Counted from the stretch's first letter, positions 8,057 to 17,367 are shown. The stretch: 64,000 bases of DNA from Paraburkholderia silvatlantica (GCF_003096715.1 NZ_QEOL01000001.1:186001-250000), one strand, 5' to 3'. Program-made: numbers and translations. The notes: generated from the letters alone by a model not told the origin.

Positions 8057-9448
8057 ATGACTCAACGCATCGACGCACTTTTCGAGCAGGACCGCGCGCA
8101 CTTCATGCACCCGTCCACGCACGCCTACGACCACGAGAGCGGCGCGCTGCCGGGCAAGATCGTGCGCGGCGGCAAGGGCATCCGCATCGAGGACCATCAG
8201 GGCAAGCAGTATATCGACGCGTTCGCGGGCCTTTACTGCGTGAACATCGGTTATGGCCGCACCGAAGTCGCCGACGCCATGTACGAGCAGGCAAAGCAGC
8301 TCGCCTACTATCACACCTACGTCGGACACTCGTCGGATGCGATCATCGGGCTGTCGTCGAGGATCATCGACTGGGCGCCGGCCGGCATGAAGAAGGTGTA
8401 TTACGGCATGTCCGGTTCGGATGCGAACGAAACGCAGGTCAAGATCGTCTGGTACTACAACAACGTGCTGGGCCGTCCGAACAAGAAGAAGATCATCTCG
8501 CGCGATCGCGGCTATCACGGCTCGGGTATCGTCACGGGCAGCCTCACCGGCCTGCCGAGCTTCCATCAGCATTTCGATCTGCCGATCGAGCGCGTGAAGC
8601 ATACGGTCTGCCCGCACTGGTATCGCAAGGCGCCCGCGGGCATGAACGAGGCACAGTTCGTCGCGTACTGCGTGGAAGAACTCGAAAAGCTGATCGCGCG
8701 CGAAGGCGCGGACACGGTCGCCGCGTTCATCGCCGAGCCGGTGATGGGCACCGGCGGCATCATCGAGCCGCCCAAAGGCTACTGGCCGGCCATCCAGGCG
8801 GTGCTGCGCAAGCACGACATCCTGCTGATCTCCGACGAGGTGGTGTGCGGCTTCGGGCGTCTGGGCTCGAAGATGGGCGCGCAGCACTTCGGTATCGAAC
8901 CGGATCTCATCACCGTCGCGAAGGGCCTCACGAGCGCGTATGCGCCGCTTTCCGGCGTGATCGTGGGCGAGAAGGTCTGGGACGTGATTGCGCGCGGCTC
9001 GCAGGAACACGGGCCGATGGGGCACGGCTGGACCTATTCGGGGCACCCGGTATGTGCCGCCGCGGCGCTCGCCAATCTGGCGATCCTCGAGCGCGACAAG
9101 CTCGTGGAGAACGCCGCTCAGGTCGGCTCGTACTTCGGCGCGAAGCTGCGCGAGGCGTTCGGCGCGCATCCGCTCGTGGGCGAGGTGCGCAGCGTGGGCA
9201 TGCTGGCGGCGCTGGAGTTCATGGCCGACAAGGAAGCGCGCAAGCCGTTCGACCCGGCGCTGAAGATCGGGCCGAAGGTTTCGGCGGCGGCGCTGCAGCG
9301 CGGCGTGATCGCGCGCGCCATGCCTCATGGCGACATCCTGGGCTTTGCCCCGCCACTCGTCATGACGCGCGCAGAGGCCGACGAAATCGTCGGCATCGTC
9401 AAGCAGGCCGTGGACGAGGTGGCCGAGCGCACTCTGGTGGCGGGATGA
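8057..9448 (+). CDS. doeD: L-2,4-diaminobutyrate transaminase
   Basis: 463 residues, class III (omega) aminotransferase. The PLP lysine is Lys289 in TVAKGLTSAYAPLSG, and the aspartate contacting the PLP ring nitrogen is in LISDEVVCGFGR. DoeD deaminates L-2,4-diaminobutyrate to aspartate semialdehyde, which doeC upstream then oxidises. The ATG has AGGAGGA upstream; a far longer frame running through doeC is spurious. It is the last gene of the ectoine cluster, and a strong terminator follows 40 bases later. Related class III aminotransferases act on omega-amino acids or polyamines. Confidence 0.88.
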   Translation: MTQRIDALFEQDRAHFMHPSTHAYDHESGALPGKIVRGGKGIRIEDHQGKQYIDAFAGLYCVNIGYGRTEVADAMYEQAKQLAYYHTYVGHSSDAIIGLSSRIIDWAPAGMKKVYYGMSGSDANETQVKIVWYYNNVLGRPNKKKIISRDRGYHGSGIVTGSLTGLPSFHQHFDLPIERVKHTVCPHWYRKAPAGMNEAQFVAYCVEELEKLIAREGADTVAAFIAEPVMGTGGIIEPPKGYWPAIQAVLRKHDILLISDEVVCGFGRLGSKMGAQHFGIEPDLITVAKGLTSAYAPLSGVIVGEKVWDVIARGSQEHGPMGHGWTYSGHPVCAAAALANLAILERDKLVENAAQVGSYFGAKLREAFGAHPLVGEVRSVGMLAALEFMADKEARKPFDPALKIGPKVSAAALQRGVIARAMPHGDILGFAPPLVMTRAEADEIVGIVKQAVDEVAERTLVAG

Positions 9449-9488
9449 GCGGCGAAGCGTGCCTCAACCATTGACGGTTCGATGCCAC

Positions 9489-9520
9489 GAGCCGCCGTAC
9501 GCCAGTACGGCGGCTCTTTT
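9489..9520 (+). terminator. Rho-independent terminator of the ectoine cluster
   Basis: A perfect 12-bp stem, GAGCCGCCGTAC/GTACGGCGGCTC (9489-9500 and 9505-9516), with loop GCCA, is followed directly by TTTT and then more T-rich sequence. It lies 40 bases after the doeD stop. Confidence 0.9.
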
Positions 9521-9721
9521 GTTCCCGTTTTGTTCCCGCAGGGCTTGCAAAGGTGTTGCTTTTCGGTCGCTTGCGTTTGCGCAACAGGCCGTGAAACCGT
9601 TGCCTGACAAGGCTCAAAGGTGCGTGGTTCTGGTGCGCGGCATTTTGCCACCACATTGACGCACGCGCATGGTGTGACAATGCGTCGAGATCTTAAAAAA
9701 TGGTAAAGAAGGAGTCGTTCG

Positions 9722-10477
9722 ATGCTCTCACCCGTCGCAGGATCGGCTATCGTCGTGCGCCAAAGCAGCCGTGCTCCTCTCACCGCAGCGCAGCCCAGCG
9801 CACGCTGCTCGGGGTGCGCCATGCGCCATCTTTGCATGCCGCAAGGGCTGCCAACCGAAGAACTGCCGAAGCTCGAGGCGCTGATCTGCGCGGCGCGCAA
9901 GGTGCGCCGCGGCGAGGCGCTCTACCGCTCGGGCGACCGCTTCGACAGCCTGTACGCGGTACGCTCCGGCTCGCTCAAGACGCTGATCGTCAACCGCGAC
10001 GGCCGCGAGCAGATCACCGGGCTGCGTCTCGCGGGCGACGCGCTGGGGCTCGACGGCATCGCCACCGACGTGCACGCGTTCAGCGCCGTTGCGCTCGAAG
10101 ACAGTTCGATCTGCACGCTTCCCTACGCCGCGCTCAAGACCTTGTGCCGCGAAAGCGGCACGATGCAGGACCGGCTGCATCGGCTCATGGGCGACCAGTT
10201 CAACCAGGAAGCCTCGCAGATGATGGTGCTGGGCTCGCTCACCGCCGAAGAACGCGTGGCGGCCTTCCTGCTCGACGTGTCGTCGCGCAACTGGCAGCGC
10301 GGTTATTCGCAGGCGGAATTCCGTCTGCGCATGTCGCGCGAGGACATGGGCAGCTACCTGGGCATCACGCTCGAAACGGTGAGCCGGATCTTGTCGCGCT
10401 TCCAGAAGCGCGGCCTGATCGACGCCCAAGGCAAGCTGATTCGCATCTGCGATATCGAAGGGCTGCAGACGGTTTGA
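9722..10477 (+). CDS. fnr: FNR-type oxygen-sensing transcription regulator
   Basis: 251 residues, Crp/Fnr family. Cysteines 29, 32 and 38 (CSGCAMRHLC) plus Cys131 reproduce the spacing of the four [4Fe-4S] ligands of E. coli FNR, all shifted by nine residues. The cyclic-nucleotide-like domain covers about 45-165, and the helix-turn-helix is at about 205-230 (SREDMGSYLGITLETVSRIL, with the E-SR recognition residues). The protein should be an oxygen-labile activator of anaerobic or microaerobic genes. AAGGAG precedes the ATG. It stands alone between the ectoine terminator and a convergent gene; no link to ectoine use is visible. Confidence 0.85.
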   Translation: MLSPVAGSAIVVRQSSRAPLTAAQPSARCSGCAMRHLCMPQGLPTEELPKLEALICAARKVRRGEALYRSGDRFDSLYAVRSGSLKTLIVNRDGREQITGLRLAGDALGLDGIATDVHAFSAVALEDSSICTLPYAALKTLCRESGTMQDRLHRLMGDQFNQEASQMMVLGSLTAEERVAAFLLDVSSRNWQRGYSQAEFRLRMSREDMGSYLGITLETVSRILSRFQKRGLIDAQGKLIRICDIEGLQTV

Positions 10478-10535
10478 GCGGGCCGCTGGCGCAGCAGCCA
10501 TCGAACCTCCGATGACTGCCGCAGCCAGCCTCTTT

Positions 10536-12188
10536 TTACTTCTCGTCGAGACCCAGCCCAGGCAGGCGATGCGTGCCTTCGAGCTGGACTGCATGCAGCA
10601 GATGCGGATCCACGTCGAGCGCGCTCAGGATCGTCGGTGCGACCTGGGTCGTGAAGACGTAGTGGTCGTCGCTGCGGCCGGCGTGGCGAATGCCGGGGAA
10701 CGACACGACGAGACCCAGATGGCTGTCGTCGGGCGCGTTGCCGCCGTGCTCCTCATCCTTCGCCGTGCTCGACGTATAGATTACGCCCGGGTTCGGCTGG
10801 ACGACGATGTCCGGCGTGCGGCCGTTCGACGGATTGCCGAACCAGTCCGCGAGGCGGTCGCCGGTGAGGATGTACGCCTGCGGGCCGTCTGCGCAGATGC
10901 CCGGCGCATTACAGCTCAGGTTCGCCTGCAGCGTCTTGACCACGGCGTCCTTCTGGCTCTGGTCGCGCAGCCAGATCAGACCCACGTCGTCGGTCTGCAC
11001 CATGCCCGTGCCCGAGAGGCCCGAACCGTCGTTCAGGTTGCCCGTCTTCGTGTTGTTCTGGCCGAAGTTGCCGTTCGGGTCCAGATAGTTGTTGGCCTCG
11101 AGCAGCTTCGTGAGCGTGTCGCCGTTCTTCACCAGCTTCGAGTGATCGGTCGGCGACTGGCCGTGCTTGGCCGTCACGATGATGAGCGTCGACGAGTAGA
11201 GATTGCGCTGCTTCAGTTCCTGCACGACGCGGCCAAGCGAGTTGTCCAGGTAGGTGATGGCGGCGGCGACCTGCGGGCCCGGCGTGAAGTCGGCGTCGAG
11301 ATATCCGCCTTGTTTCGCCACCGGCGACTTCTGCGCGACGCTAAGCGTCTGGAAGTTCGTGCCGAACATCGTGGGCACCGGCGCGCTCGTCTTGCCCGTC
11401 GAATCGAGGCCATCGATTTCGTTGATCAGCGCCTGCACGTGGATGTCGTCGAAGACTTCGGTGTGCGTGTAGGTATCCAGATAATTCGTGCCCGTCCTGG
11501 GGTCGATCGAATTGATCTCGGTGCGCGCCAGATCGTCCACGCCCTTGCCCGAAGGCCCGTTCACCCAGTCATAGCCCCACGCATGTTTGTCCGCCCACGC
11601 GGTGCGCGCGCCGTGGATGTTCTGCTTGATCACTTCGAAGACGGTGTTCGTCTTGATGTAATTATGCGGGTACACGGGCGTGCAAACGCCATTGACCTTC
11701 GCATAGGGAATGGCCTGCGGATTGAACGCGCCGCCGCCGTCGAGGTGGACCAGCGCACCGCCGTTCTCTCCATCGATGCCGGTCGTCTCGTCGAACACGA
11801 CGTTCCAGCCTTGCGGGCCCTTGCAGTGAGAATCGAGCGGTGCGTAGAGCGTACGGTCATATGACACGTCATAGAAAAGGCCCGCGCTCTTCGGCGAGCC
11901 GCCCGTCACCAGCGCCGTGAGGCCAGGGAACGAGTCGGACAGATGCGGCGTGTGGGCGTTCGTGTAGGTCACGCCAGACTTCGCGAGCAGCGCGAGATTG
12001 GGGCAGGCATTGCTGCCGATGCAGCGGGCCACGTCCTGTTCATGCAGACCGTCGAAACTGATGAGCAGGACATGCTTTACATCCTTCATGTCGCCTGCAT
12101 AAGCCGTCGAGTGCACACCCGCAAGTGCCATGGCACTCGCGCCAACGACTGCGCCTAACCGCGACCACCGGGTCGTATTCTCCATCAT
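10536..12188 (-). CDS. exported type I phosphodiesterase / nucleotide pyrophosphatase-like protein
   Basis: 550 residues. A signal peptide (about residues 1-31, cleavage after AYA) is followed by an alkaline-phosphatase-superfamily domain. The first metal site is LLISFDGLHEQD near residue 46, the probable nucleophile Ser86 lies in SDSFPGLTALVTGG, and the later metal-site motif is TAKHGQSP. Family members hydrolyse nucleotide or other phosphodiesters in the periplasm or outside the cell. GAGGTGA precedes two adjacent ATG codons. It converges with fnr, and no partner gene is evident. The substrate cannot be told from the sequence. Confidence 0.75.
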   Translation of the reverse strand: MMENTTRWSRLGAVVGASAMALAGVHSTAYAGDMKDVKHVLLISFDGLHEQDVARCIGSNACPNLALLAKSGVTYTNAHTPHLSDSFPGLTALVTGGSPKSAGLFYDVSYDRTLYAPLDSHCKGPQGWNVVFDETTGIDGENGGALVHLDGGGAFNPQAIPYAKVNGVCTPVYPHNYIKTNTVFEVIKQNIHGARTAWADKHAWGYDWVNGPSGKGVDDLARTEINSIDPRTGTNYLDTYTHTEVFDDIHVQALINEIDGLDSTGKTSAPVPTMFGTNFQTLSVAQKSPVAKQGGYLDADFTPGPQVAAAITYLDNSLGRVVQELKQRNLYSSTLIIVTAKHGQSPTDHSKLVKNGDTLTKLLEANNYLDPNGNFGQNNTKTGNLNDGSGLSGTGMVQTDDVGLIWLRDQSQKDAVVKTLQANLSCNAPGICADGPQAYILTGDRLADWFGNPSNGRTPDIVVQPNPGVIYTSSTAKDEEHGGNAPDDSHLGLVVSFPGIRHAGRSDDHYVFTTQVAPTILSALDVDPHLLHAVQLEGTHRLPGLGLDEK

Positions 12189-12481
12189 TCACCTCGTTTT
12201 TGTATTGCATTGGGGGGAACTGCGAGGGACTTGCGCACAGCCCGAGCAATGTGGGGCAGGAAGGCGAATCTCTCGTGACGCCCTGCTTTCATCTCGCCGT
12301 CAGTTGTTATCAGTTGTTGCAAGACACGTTCGCGACGTGCGAGGCGAGGGTTTTCGCGGGTGTAAACTCCTCCATTCGAGTGTTTGCAGTCCGCTTTGCA
12401 GCGCTCGTTTTTCAGCTCGTTAATAGTGAGTTCCATTCAGCCCATTCCGGGCAACACATAATCGAATCCAGAGGGAACGTC

Positions 12482-13477
12482 ATGCCAAAGGATGAAATCG
12501 TCTGGGGCATCCTGGGTACATCGAAGATCAACGACAAGGTCGTCGTGCCCATGCGCCATGCACCGAAGTGCCGCGTAAAAGCGATTGCTTCGCGTTCAGC
12601 AGAAAAGGCCCAGGCTGCCGCGGCGAAATATGGTCTCGCGCACGCGTACGACAGTTACGAGGCGCTGCTGGCAGACCCGGAAATCGATGCGGTTTATATT
12701 CCGTTGCCCAATCACCTTCATGTGGAGTGGACGATCAAGGCCGTCGAGGCGGGCAAGCATGTGCTATGCGAGAAGCCGATCGGGCTCGACGCGCAACAGG
12801 CGCAACGATTGATCGCGGCGCGCGACAAGAGCGGGCGGTATATCCAGGAAGCTTTCATGGTGCGCACGCATCCACAGTGGCTAAAGGTGCGGGCGTTGAT
12901 CGAAGAAGGCGCGATTGGCGAATTGCGGGCGGTGACCGGCGGCTTCACTTACTACAACACCAATGCGCAGGACATTCGCAACCATGGCGAAATGGGCGGA
13001 GGCGGCTTGCTGGATATCGGCTGTTATCCCATCACGACGTCGCGCCTCATTCTCGGGCGTGAGCCGAAGCGCGTGGTCGCGCTGATGGAGCGCGACCCGT
13101 CGTTCGCCGTGGACCGCCTTGGCTCCGTGCTGATGGACTTCGACGGCGTGCAAGCGAGCTTCTTTTACTCCACTCAGACCCATCCTTACCAGCGCATGCA
13201 GTTTCACGGCACGACCGGGCGAGTCGAGGTCGAGATTCCATTCAACGCGCCCAATGACCGGCCTACGCGGCTTTTATTGAGCAGGCAGGGAGAAGCGGAT
13301 CGCTGGCTGGAACTGCCGGTATGCGATCAATACGGCGTGGCAGCGGCGGTATTCGCCGAGGCGATTTTGAACGGCGCGCCCCAGGCGATTGCGCTGGAAG
13401 ACGCCTGCGCAAACATGCGCGTGATCGATGCCGTGTTCCGTTCGGCCCGATCGGGCGCGTGGGAGCGCATCGCTTGA
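12482..13477 (+). CDS. Gfo/Idh/MocA-family NAD(P)-dependent oxidoreductase
   Basis: 331 residues. The N-terminal Rossmann fold carries GILGTSKIND (the usual last glycine/alanine is replaced, with Ser-Lys following). The family signature EKPIGLDAQQAQ is near residue 95, and a C-terminal alpha/beta substrate domain carries GGGGLLDIGCYPI near residue 175. Members oxidise or reduce sugars, inositols or similar polyols. The ATG at 12482 has AGAGGGA upstream; a longer frame reaching back into the promoter of the divergent gene is not credible. It converges with a LysR regulator, leaving 22 bases between them. The substrate is unknown. Confidence 0.8.
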   Translation: MPKDEIVWGILGTSKINDKVVVPMRHAPKCRVKAIASRSAEKAQAAAAKYGLAHAYDSYEALLADPEIDAVYIPLPNHLHVEWTIKAVEAGKHVLCEKPIGLDAQQAQRLIAARDKSGRYIQEAFMVRTHPQWLKVRALIEEGAIGELRAVTGGFTYYNTNAQDIRNHGEMGGGGLLDIGCYPITTSRLILGREPKRVVALMERDPSFAVDRLGSVLMDFDGVQASFFYSTQTHPYQRMQFHGTTGRVEVEIPFNAPNDRPTRLLLSRQGEADRWLELPVCDQYGVAAAVFAEAILNGAPQAIALEDACANMRVIDAVFRSARSGAWERIA

Positions 13478-13499
13478 CGTCGAAGCGCCGCGGGTGGGT

Positions 13500-14435
13500 T
13501 CAACGGCCCCTGGTTGGAGCCGCACCCGCCTTGCGGCTCTTCACATGGTCGATGAATGCGCGCAGCTTGGGCATGATCTGCCGGCGGCTCGGGTAGCAGA
13601 GAAACACGCCGGGCAGCATCGGCGCGTAGGCGTCGAGCACGCGCACGAGTTTGCCCGCTTGCACCGCGTCGGAAACCATCGGCTCGGGGAGCTGCGCGAG
13701 GCCGATGCCTTCGAGCGCCGCGCCCATCATGGTCGGGAAGTCGCTCGCGATCAGCGGCCCGGAGACGACGATCTCCACGGCGTGCCCATGGTCGTCGAAT
13801 GACCAGGAGGCCAGTGCGCCGCTGGAACGCCGCCAGCGCAGGCATGCGTGCTGGCGCAGATCGCCGGTGTGGCGGGGCCGTTTGTTGCCGGAAAAATAGG
13901 CAGGATTACCGACGACAACGAGACGAAACGGCGGTGTCAGCGGCACCGCCACCATGTCGGCGGCGACGAGATGACCGAGCCGGATGCCGGCATCGAAGCC
14001 TTCCGCCGCGAGATCGACCACTTCCTTGCTCACGGCGATTTCCACCTCTACTTCGGGATAAGCCTGGCAGAACGAAGCGAGCAGCGGCTCGAGCAGAAGC
14101 GGGACGACCGCGCGCGGCACGGAGAGCCGCAACAGACCCGTAGGGCGCTGGCCGAGATCGCGCGCGGCTTCGCTGGCGGCGACCAGTTCCTCGAAGGCGG
14201 GCTTGGCGCGCGAAAGAAACCGGTCGCCGGCTTCGGTCAGGCCGACGCTACGCGTGGTGCGCACGAAAAGCGCCGCGCCGATGCGCTCTTCGAGCACACG
14301 CACCGCCTGGCTGATAGCCGAAGGCGTCACCCCGAGGTCCGCTGCCGCCTTGCGAAAGCTGCGGTGCCTGGCTACGCACAGGAACGCCTCCACGCCATCG
14401 AGCGCACCTTGCCTGACTGTGAAGTTCTGCTTCAT
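13500..14435 (-). CDS. LysR-family transcriptional regulator
   Basis: 311 residues. The N-terminal LysR helix-turn-helix (about residues 12-70, RSFRKAAADLGVTPSAISQAV) is followed by a periplasmic-binding-like effector domain (about 95-300). It belongs to the subgroup with IGAALFVRTTRSVGLTEAG. A LysR regulator usually controls a divergent neighbour; upstream (right) are the membrane-protein fragment and gene at 14.5-15.3 kb, which may be the target. The ribosome-binding site is weak. The inducer is unknown. Confidence 0.8.
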   Translation of the reverse strand: MKQNFTVRQGALDGVEAFLCVARHRSFRKAAADLGVTPSAISQAVRVLEERIGAALFVRTTRSVGLTEAGDRFLSRAKPAFEELVAASEAARDLGQRPTGLLRLSVPRAVVPLLLEPLLASFCQAYPEVEVEIAVSKEVVDLAAEGFDAGIRLGHLVAADMVAVPLTPPFRLVVVGNPAYFSGNKRPRHTGDLRQHACLRWRRSSGALASWSFDDHGHAVEIVVSGPLIASDFPTMMGAALEGIGLAQLPEPMVSDAVQAGKLVRVLDAYAPMLPGVFLCYPSRRQIMPKLRAFIDHVKSRKAGAAPTRGR

Positions 14436-14490
14436 GACGCATCAACATTGTGATGAATAGTCGCTCGCGGGAATCGATGGTACACCTAAC

Positions 14491-14715
14491 GTGCCAGCCG
14501 ATGTCTGGAACATTTTCGGACTCGCCGATTTCGCCGTGGCCGTGACCTTGGGGAGGCTCACGGCGCCCGGCCGGTTCCAGCTGATTGCGCCGGATAGGCC
14601 GAGCCTCAACGCGGGTACCTGGCCGTATGTATTGACGCCCGCGTTCGTCGTGCCCAGCTCGATCCTGTTGCATGCGCTTTCGCTGCGGCAACTGTTCCGG
14701 CGTCGCGCCGCATGA
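14491..14715 (+). pseudogene. truncated paralogue of the membrane protein downstream
   Basis: An open stretch of 74 codons from a GTG, without a proper ribosome-binding site. Its product lines up with the C-terminal part of the intact protein at 14765-15310: VWNIFGLADFAVAV matches FNLVGTVDLALA, and both continue through a proline-containing membrane segment to a final (S/H)-rich helix ending in an Arg-rich tail. The first half of the gene is missing. It looks like a 5'-deleted copy left by tandem duplication or recombination. The alignment was made by eye. Confidence 0.5.
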
Positions 14716-14764
14716 TCGCTCTTCATTTCATCCGCACATTGCAAAGCACCTGACAGGAGGCAAC

Positions 14765-15310
14765 ATGTCACCGGAATCGATCTTTCGCTTGCATCTCGCG
14801 CTCGGGTATGTCGCGTGGCTCCTTTGTTTTACCGTGTACATCTGGCCCCGACTCAAGTCGATGGACGCATTCGACGCACAGCGCGCGATCGCCACGCTGC
14901 ACAGCTTCCGCTTCTTCGGGCTGGTCTTCATGCTGTCGGGCGTCGTGAGTCCGGACCTGCCCGCGAGTTTCGCCGTGCCCACGGCCTATGGGGACCTCGC
15001 AACGGGTGCGCTGGCCATGCTGGCGCTACTCGCGGCGAGAAAGCGTCCAGTCTTCTGGTTTTTCGTCGTGGCGTTCAATCTCGTAGGCACAGTGGATCTG
15101 GCTCTCGCCTACTACCACGCCATCCAGGCCGGCGTTTCTGTGCATGTGGGAGAACTGGGCGCAACGTACGTGATTCCCGTGATCGTCGTGCCGCTGCTGG
15201 CGATTACGCATGGCGCCGCCTTTTATTTGCTGCTGCGTCCGCAGAGCAAGGCTGCCGCACACAGGGAATCCGCCGCGAGCCATGATTCGTTTCGCAGGAC
15301 CGCCCGCTAA
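14765..15310 (+). CDS. small integral membrane protein of unknown function
   Basis: 181 residues with about five hydrophobic segments: near 5-28, 45-65, 77-92, 96-115 and 135-160. A charged, Ser/Arg-rich cytoplasmic tail follows. GGAGG lies seven bases before the ATG, a strong start. No catalytic motif is recognised. Its truncated relative sits 50 bases upstream, and the LysR gene reads away from both, which suggests regulation by that LysR protein. I do not assign a function. Confidence 0.7.
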   Translation: MSPESIFRLHLALGYVAWLLCFTVYIWPRLKSMDAFDAQRAIATLHSFRFFGLVFMLSGVVSPDLPASFAVPTAYGDLATGALAMLALLAARKRPVFWFFVVAFNLVGTVDLALAYYHAIQAGVSVHVGELGATYVIPVIVVPLLAITHGAAFYLLLRPQSKAAAHRESAASHDSFRRTAR

Positions 15311-15423
15311 CGCTTCGTGCACCTCGAACGCTGGGCGGCGAATTCACTGGACAGAGGCCGGGCGGCGTTGCTTTAATAAGCAGCCGTTCCTTCGCCACGC
15401 AACCGGGTTCAGGAGACAACACA

Positions 15424-15852
15424 GTGGACAAAGCTGCCGATCCGATCCTGCAGGTGCTGCACCAATACAAAGCCGCGGTATTGGCCAAAGACGTCGATGC
15501 GTTCGTCGCGCTGTACGACCCGGACATCCTGGCCTTCGACATGTGGGGCGCCTGGACGTACGAGGGGATCGCGTCATGGCGGAACATGGTGGAGGGCTGG
15601 TTCGGTTCGCTGGGCACCGACCGCGTGATCGTGGACTTCAGCGAGGCGCAGACCGCTGTCTCCGGGGACCTCGCCGTGGTCCATGCCTTCGTGACCTACA
15701 AAGCGGTGGCGGCGGACGGCGACGCATTGCGCTCGATGGACAATCGCATGACCGCGACGCTCAGGCAAACGGGCGAGGGCTGGAAGATTTTCCACCAGCA
15801 TTCGTCCTCGCCAATCGATCCCGCGACGACCGAGGTCATTTTCAAACGTTAG
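15424..15852 (+). CDS. SnoaL/NTF2-like domain protein (SgcJ-type)
   Basis: 142 residues from a GTG with AGGAGA upstream. The whole protein is one NTF2-like cone: an N-terminal helix (DPILQVLHQYKAAVLAKDVD), the DPDILAFDMW strand region, and a C-terminal strand pair ending GWKIFHQHSSSP. Family members include polyketide cyclases, ketosteroid-isomerase-like enzymes and orphan stress proteins. There is no signal peptide. It stands alone, ending just before a bidirectional terminator. No substrate can be named. Confidence 0.7.
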   Translation: MDKAADPILQVLHQYKAAVLAKDVDAFVALYDPDILAFDMWGAWTYEGIASWRNMVEGWFGSLGTDRVIVDFSEAQTAVSGDLAVVHAFVTYKAVAADGDALRSMDNRMTATLRQTGEGWKIFHQHSSSPIDPATTEVIFKR

Positions 15853-15894
15853 GGCCTGTTCACATTCATAACGGGCCCTAACCGCTGCAAAGCA

Positions 15895-15921
15895 AAATGC
15901 CCGGCACGCGGTCGGGCATTT
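15895..15921. terminator. bidirectional terminator between convergent genes
   Basis: A perfect 9-bp stem, AAATGCCCG/CGGGCATTT (15895-15903, 15913-15921), with a 9-base loop, gives T-runs on both strands. A second, GC-rich inverted repeat (TTAGGGCC 15849-15856, GGCCCTAA 15874-15881) overlaps the SnoaL stop codon but lacks a T-tract. Both lie between the SnoaL gene and the convergent transporter. Confidence 0.8.
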
Positions 15922-15960
15922 CAGGCGGCGCATGACGGGCGCGAGCGGCCCGCCATGCCG

Positions 15961-17367
15961 TTACTGCTGCGCCTTGCCAGGCACCTGTTGCCCGCGCAAC
16001 GAGCATCCCTTCGTCTCGATCACGAAGAACAGTGCGATGGCGCCCACCGCGCACGCGGCCATCATGTAGTAGGCCGGAACGAGCGGGCTGCCGGTCTTGT
16101 CCACGAGCCAGTCGCTCACGATCGGCGCGGTGCCGCCGAACAGCGAGGTCGAGACGTTGTAGGCAATCGCCATCCCCGCATAACGCACGTGCGTCGGGAA
16201 CATGGCGGGGAACATCGCCGAGATGGTCGCGAGCTGCGGCGCATAGAGCAGCCCGAGCACGGCGAAGCCGATCAGCGCGCCGCCCACGCCGTGGCGCATC
16301 AGCAGGAACATCGGCACGGCGGCAACGAACAGCCCGACGAGCGAGAACCACCAGAGCGTCTTGCGGCCCACATGATCCGAGAGCCGGCCCGCGAACGGCA
16401 GCAAGGCCATCATCGTGAGCATGCCGATGAGCGGAATGAGCAGCGACATGTTCTCGCTCACGCCCAGTTCCTTGTGCATGTACGTGGGCATGTACGCGAG
16501 CAGCACGTAGTTCACGACATTGAGCGCGACCACGAGCCCGCCCAGCAGCACGAGCGGCACGCGATGCTCGCGCAGCAGCGTGCGCAGCGAAATGGCCGGG
16601 CGCTCCCGCTCCTGTTGTTCGAACTTCTCTTCCATCTCGCGGAACACGGGCGTGTCTTCGATGCGCGAACGCAGATAGAAACCGATCAAGCCCAGCGGTG
16701 CCGCGACGAGGAACGGCAGACGCCAGCCCCACGCATGCATCGCATCGTTGCCGAGCGCAAGCGACGCCGCGAGCATCAGCAATGCGCCCAGCGAAAAGCC
16801 GGCCAGCGTGGCGAACTCGAGGAAACTCCCGCAGAAGCCGCGCCGCGCGTCGGGCGCGTATTCGGCCATGAAGGTGGCCGCGCCGCCATATTCGCCGCCG
16901 GTGGAGAAGCCCTGGATCATGCGCAATACGATGAGCGCGGCGGGGGCGATCCAGCCTGCTTTCGCATAGGTCGGCAGAAGGCCCACGAGCAGCGTGGCGC
17001 CCGACATCAGCAGCACGGTCAGCGCGAGCACTTTCTTGCGCCCGAAGCGGTCACCGAGCGGCCCCCAGAACAGGCCGCCGAGCGGGCGAATCAGAAATGA
17101 AATCGCAAAGGTGCCGAGCGCGAACAGCGTGGCGCTTGCCGTGCTGCCCGGAAACAGTGCCGCGGAGATATAGGCGAGCCCGTAGGCGTAGATGCCATAG
17201 TCGAACCACTCGGTTGCATTGCCGAGCGCAGCGGCGGTAATGGCGCGGCGTGGCAGCGTGTGCGCGCTACCGGCGGGGGCGGCGTGCTGGTCGTGGTCGG
17301 GAGTTGACGTGTCGTCCCATAGGGACCGGCCCGGCGTGGGGGAATGCCAAGTTTCGGCGAATCGCAT
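15961..17367 (-). CDS. MFS transporter, metabolite:H+ symporter (MHS/ProP-like) family
   Basis: 468 residues with twelve predicted membrane segments. MHS hallmarks are present: ATEWFDYGIYAYG at the start of helix 1, the GPLGDRFGRKKVL loop 2-3 motif, and QGFSTGGEYGGAATFMAEYAP in helix 5. Relatives import betaines, proline, citrate, ketoglutarate or shikimate with protons. The ATG has AGAGGA upstream. It is monocistronic, and a divergent AraC gene lies 482 bases away. ProP-type transport of osmolytes such as ectoine is conceivable given the nearby cluster, but is not shown by the sequence. Confidence 0.85.
   Translation of the reverse strand: MRFAETWHSPTPGRSLWDDTSTPDHDQHAAPAGSAHTLPRRAITAAALGNATEWFDYGIYAYGLAYISAALFPGSTASATLFALGTFAISFLIRPLGGLFWGPLGDRFGRKKVLALTVLLMSGATLLVGLLPTYAKAGWIAPAALIVLRMIQGFSTGGEYGGAATFMAEYAPDARRGFCGSFLEFATLAGFSLGALLMLAASLALGNDAMHAWGWRLPFLVAAPLGLIGFYLRSRIEDTPVFREMEEKFEQQERERPAISLRTLLREHRVPLVLLGGLVVALNVVNYVLLAYMPTYMHKELGVSENMSLLIPLIGMLTMMALLPFAGRLSDHVGRKTLWWFSLVGLFVAAVPMFLLMRHGVGGALIGFAVLGLLYAPQLATISAMFPAMFPTHVRYAGMAIAYNVSTSLFGGTAPIVSDWLVDKTGSPLVPAYYMMAACAVGAIALFFVIETKGCSLRGQQVPGKAQQ

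Noticed and set aside
10512..11864. 450-codon plus-strand frame
   Set aside because: It is antisense to the exported phosphodiesterase and its product has the Arg/Val-rich composition of a shadow, with no domain.
15955..17100. 381-codon plus-strand frame rich in His/Glu/Arg
   Set aside because: It is antisense to the MHS transporter, whose membrane helices and signature motifs are unmistakable.
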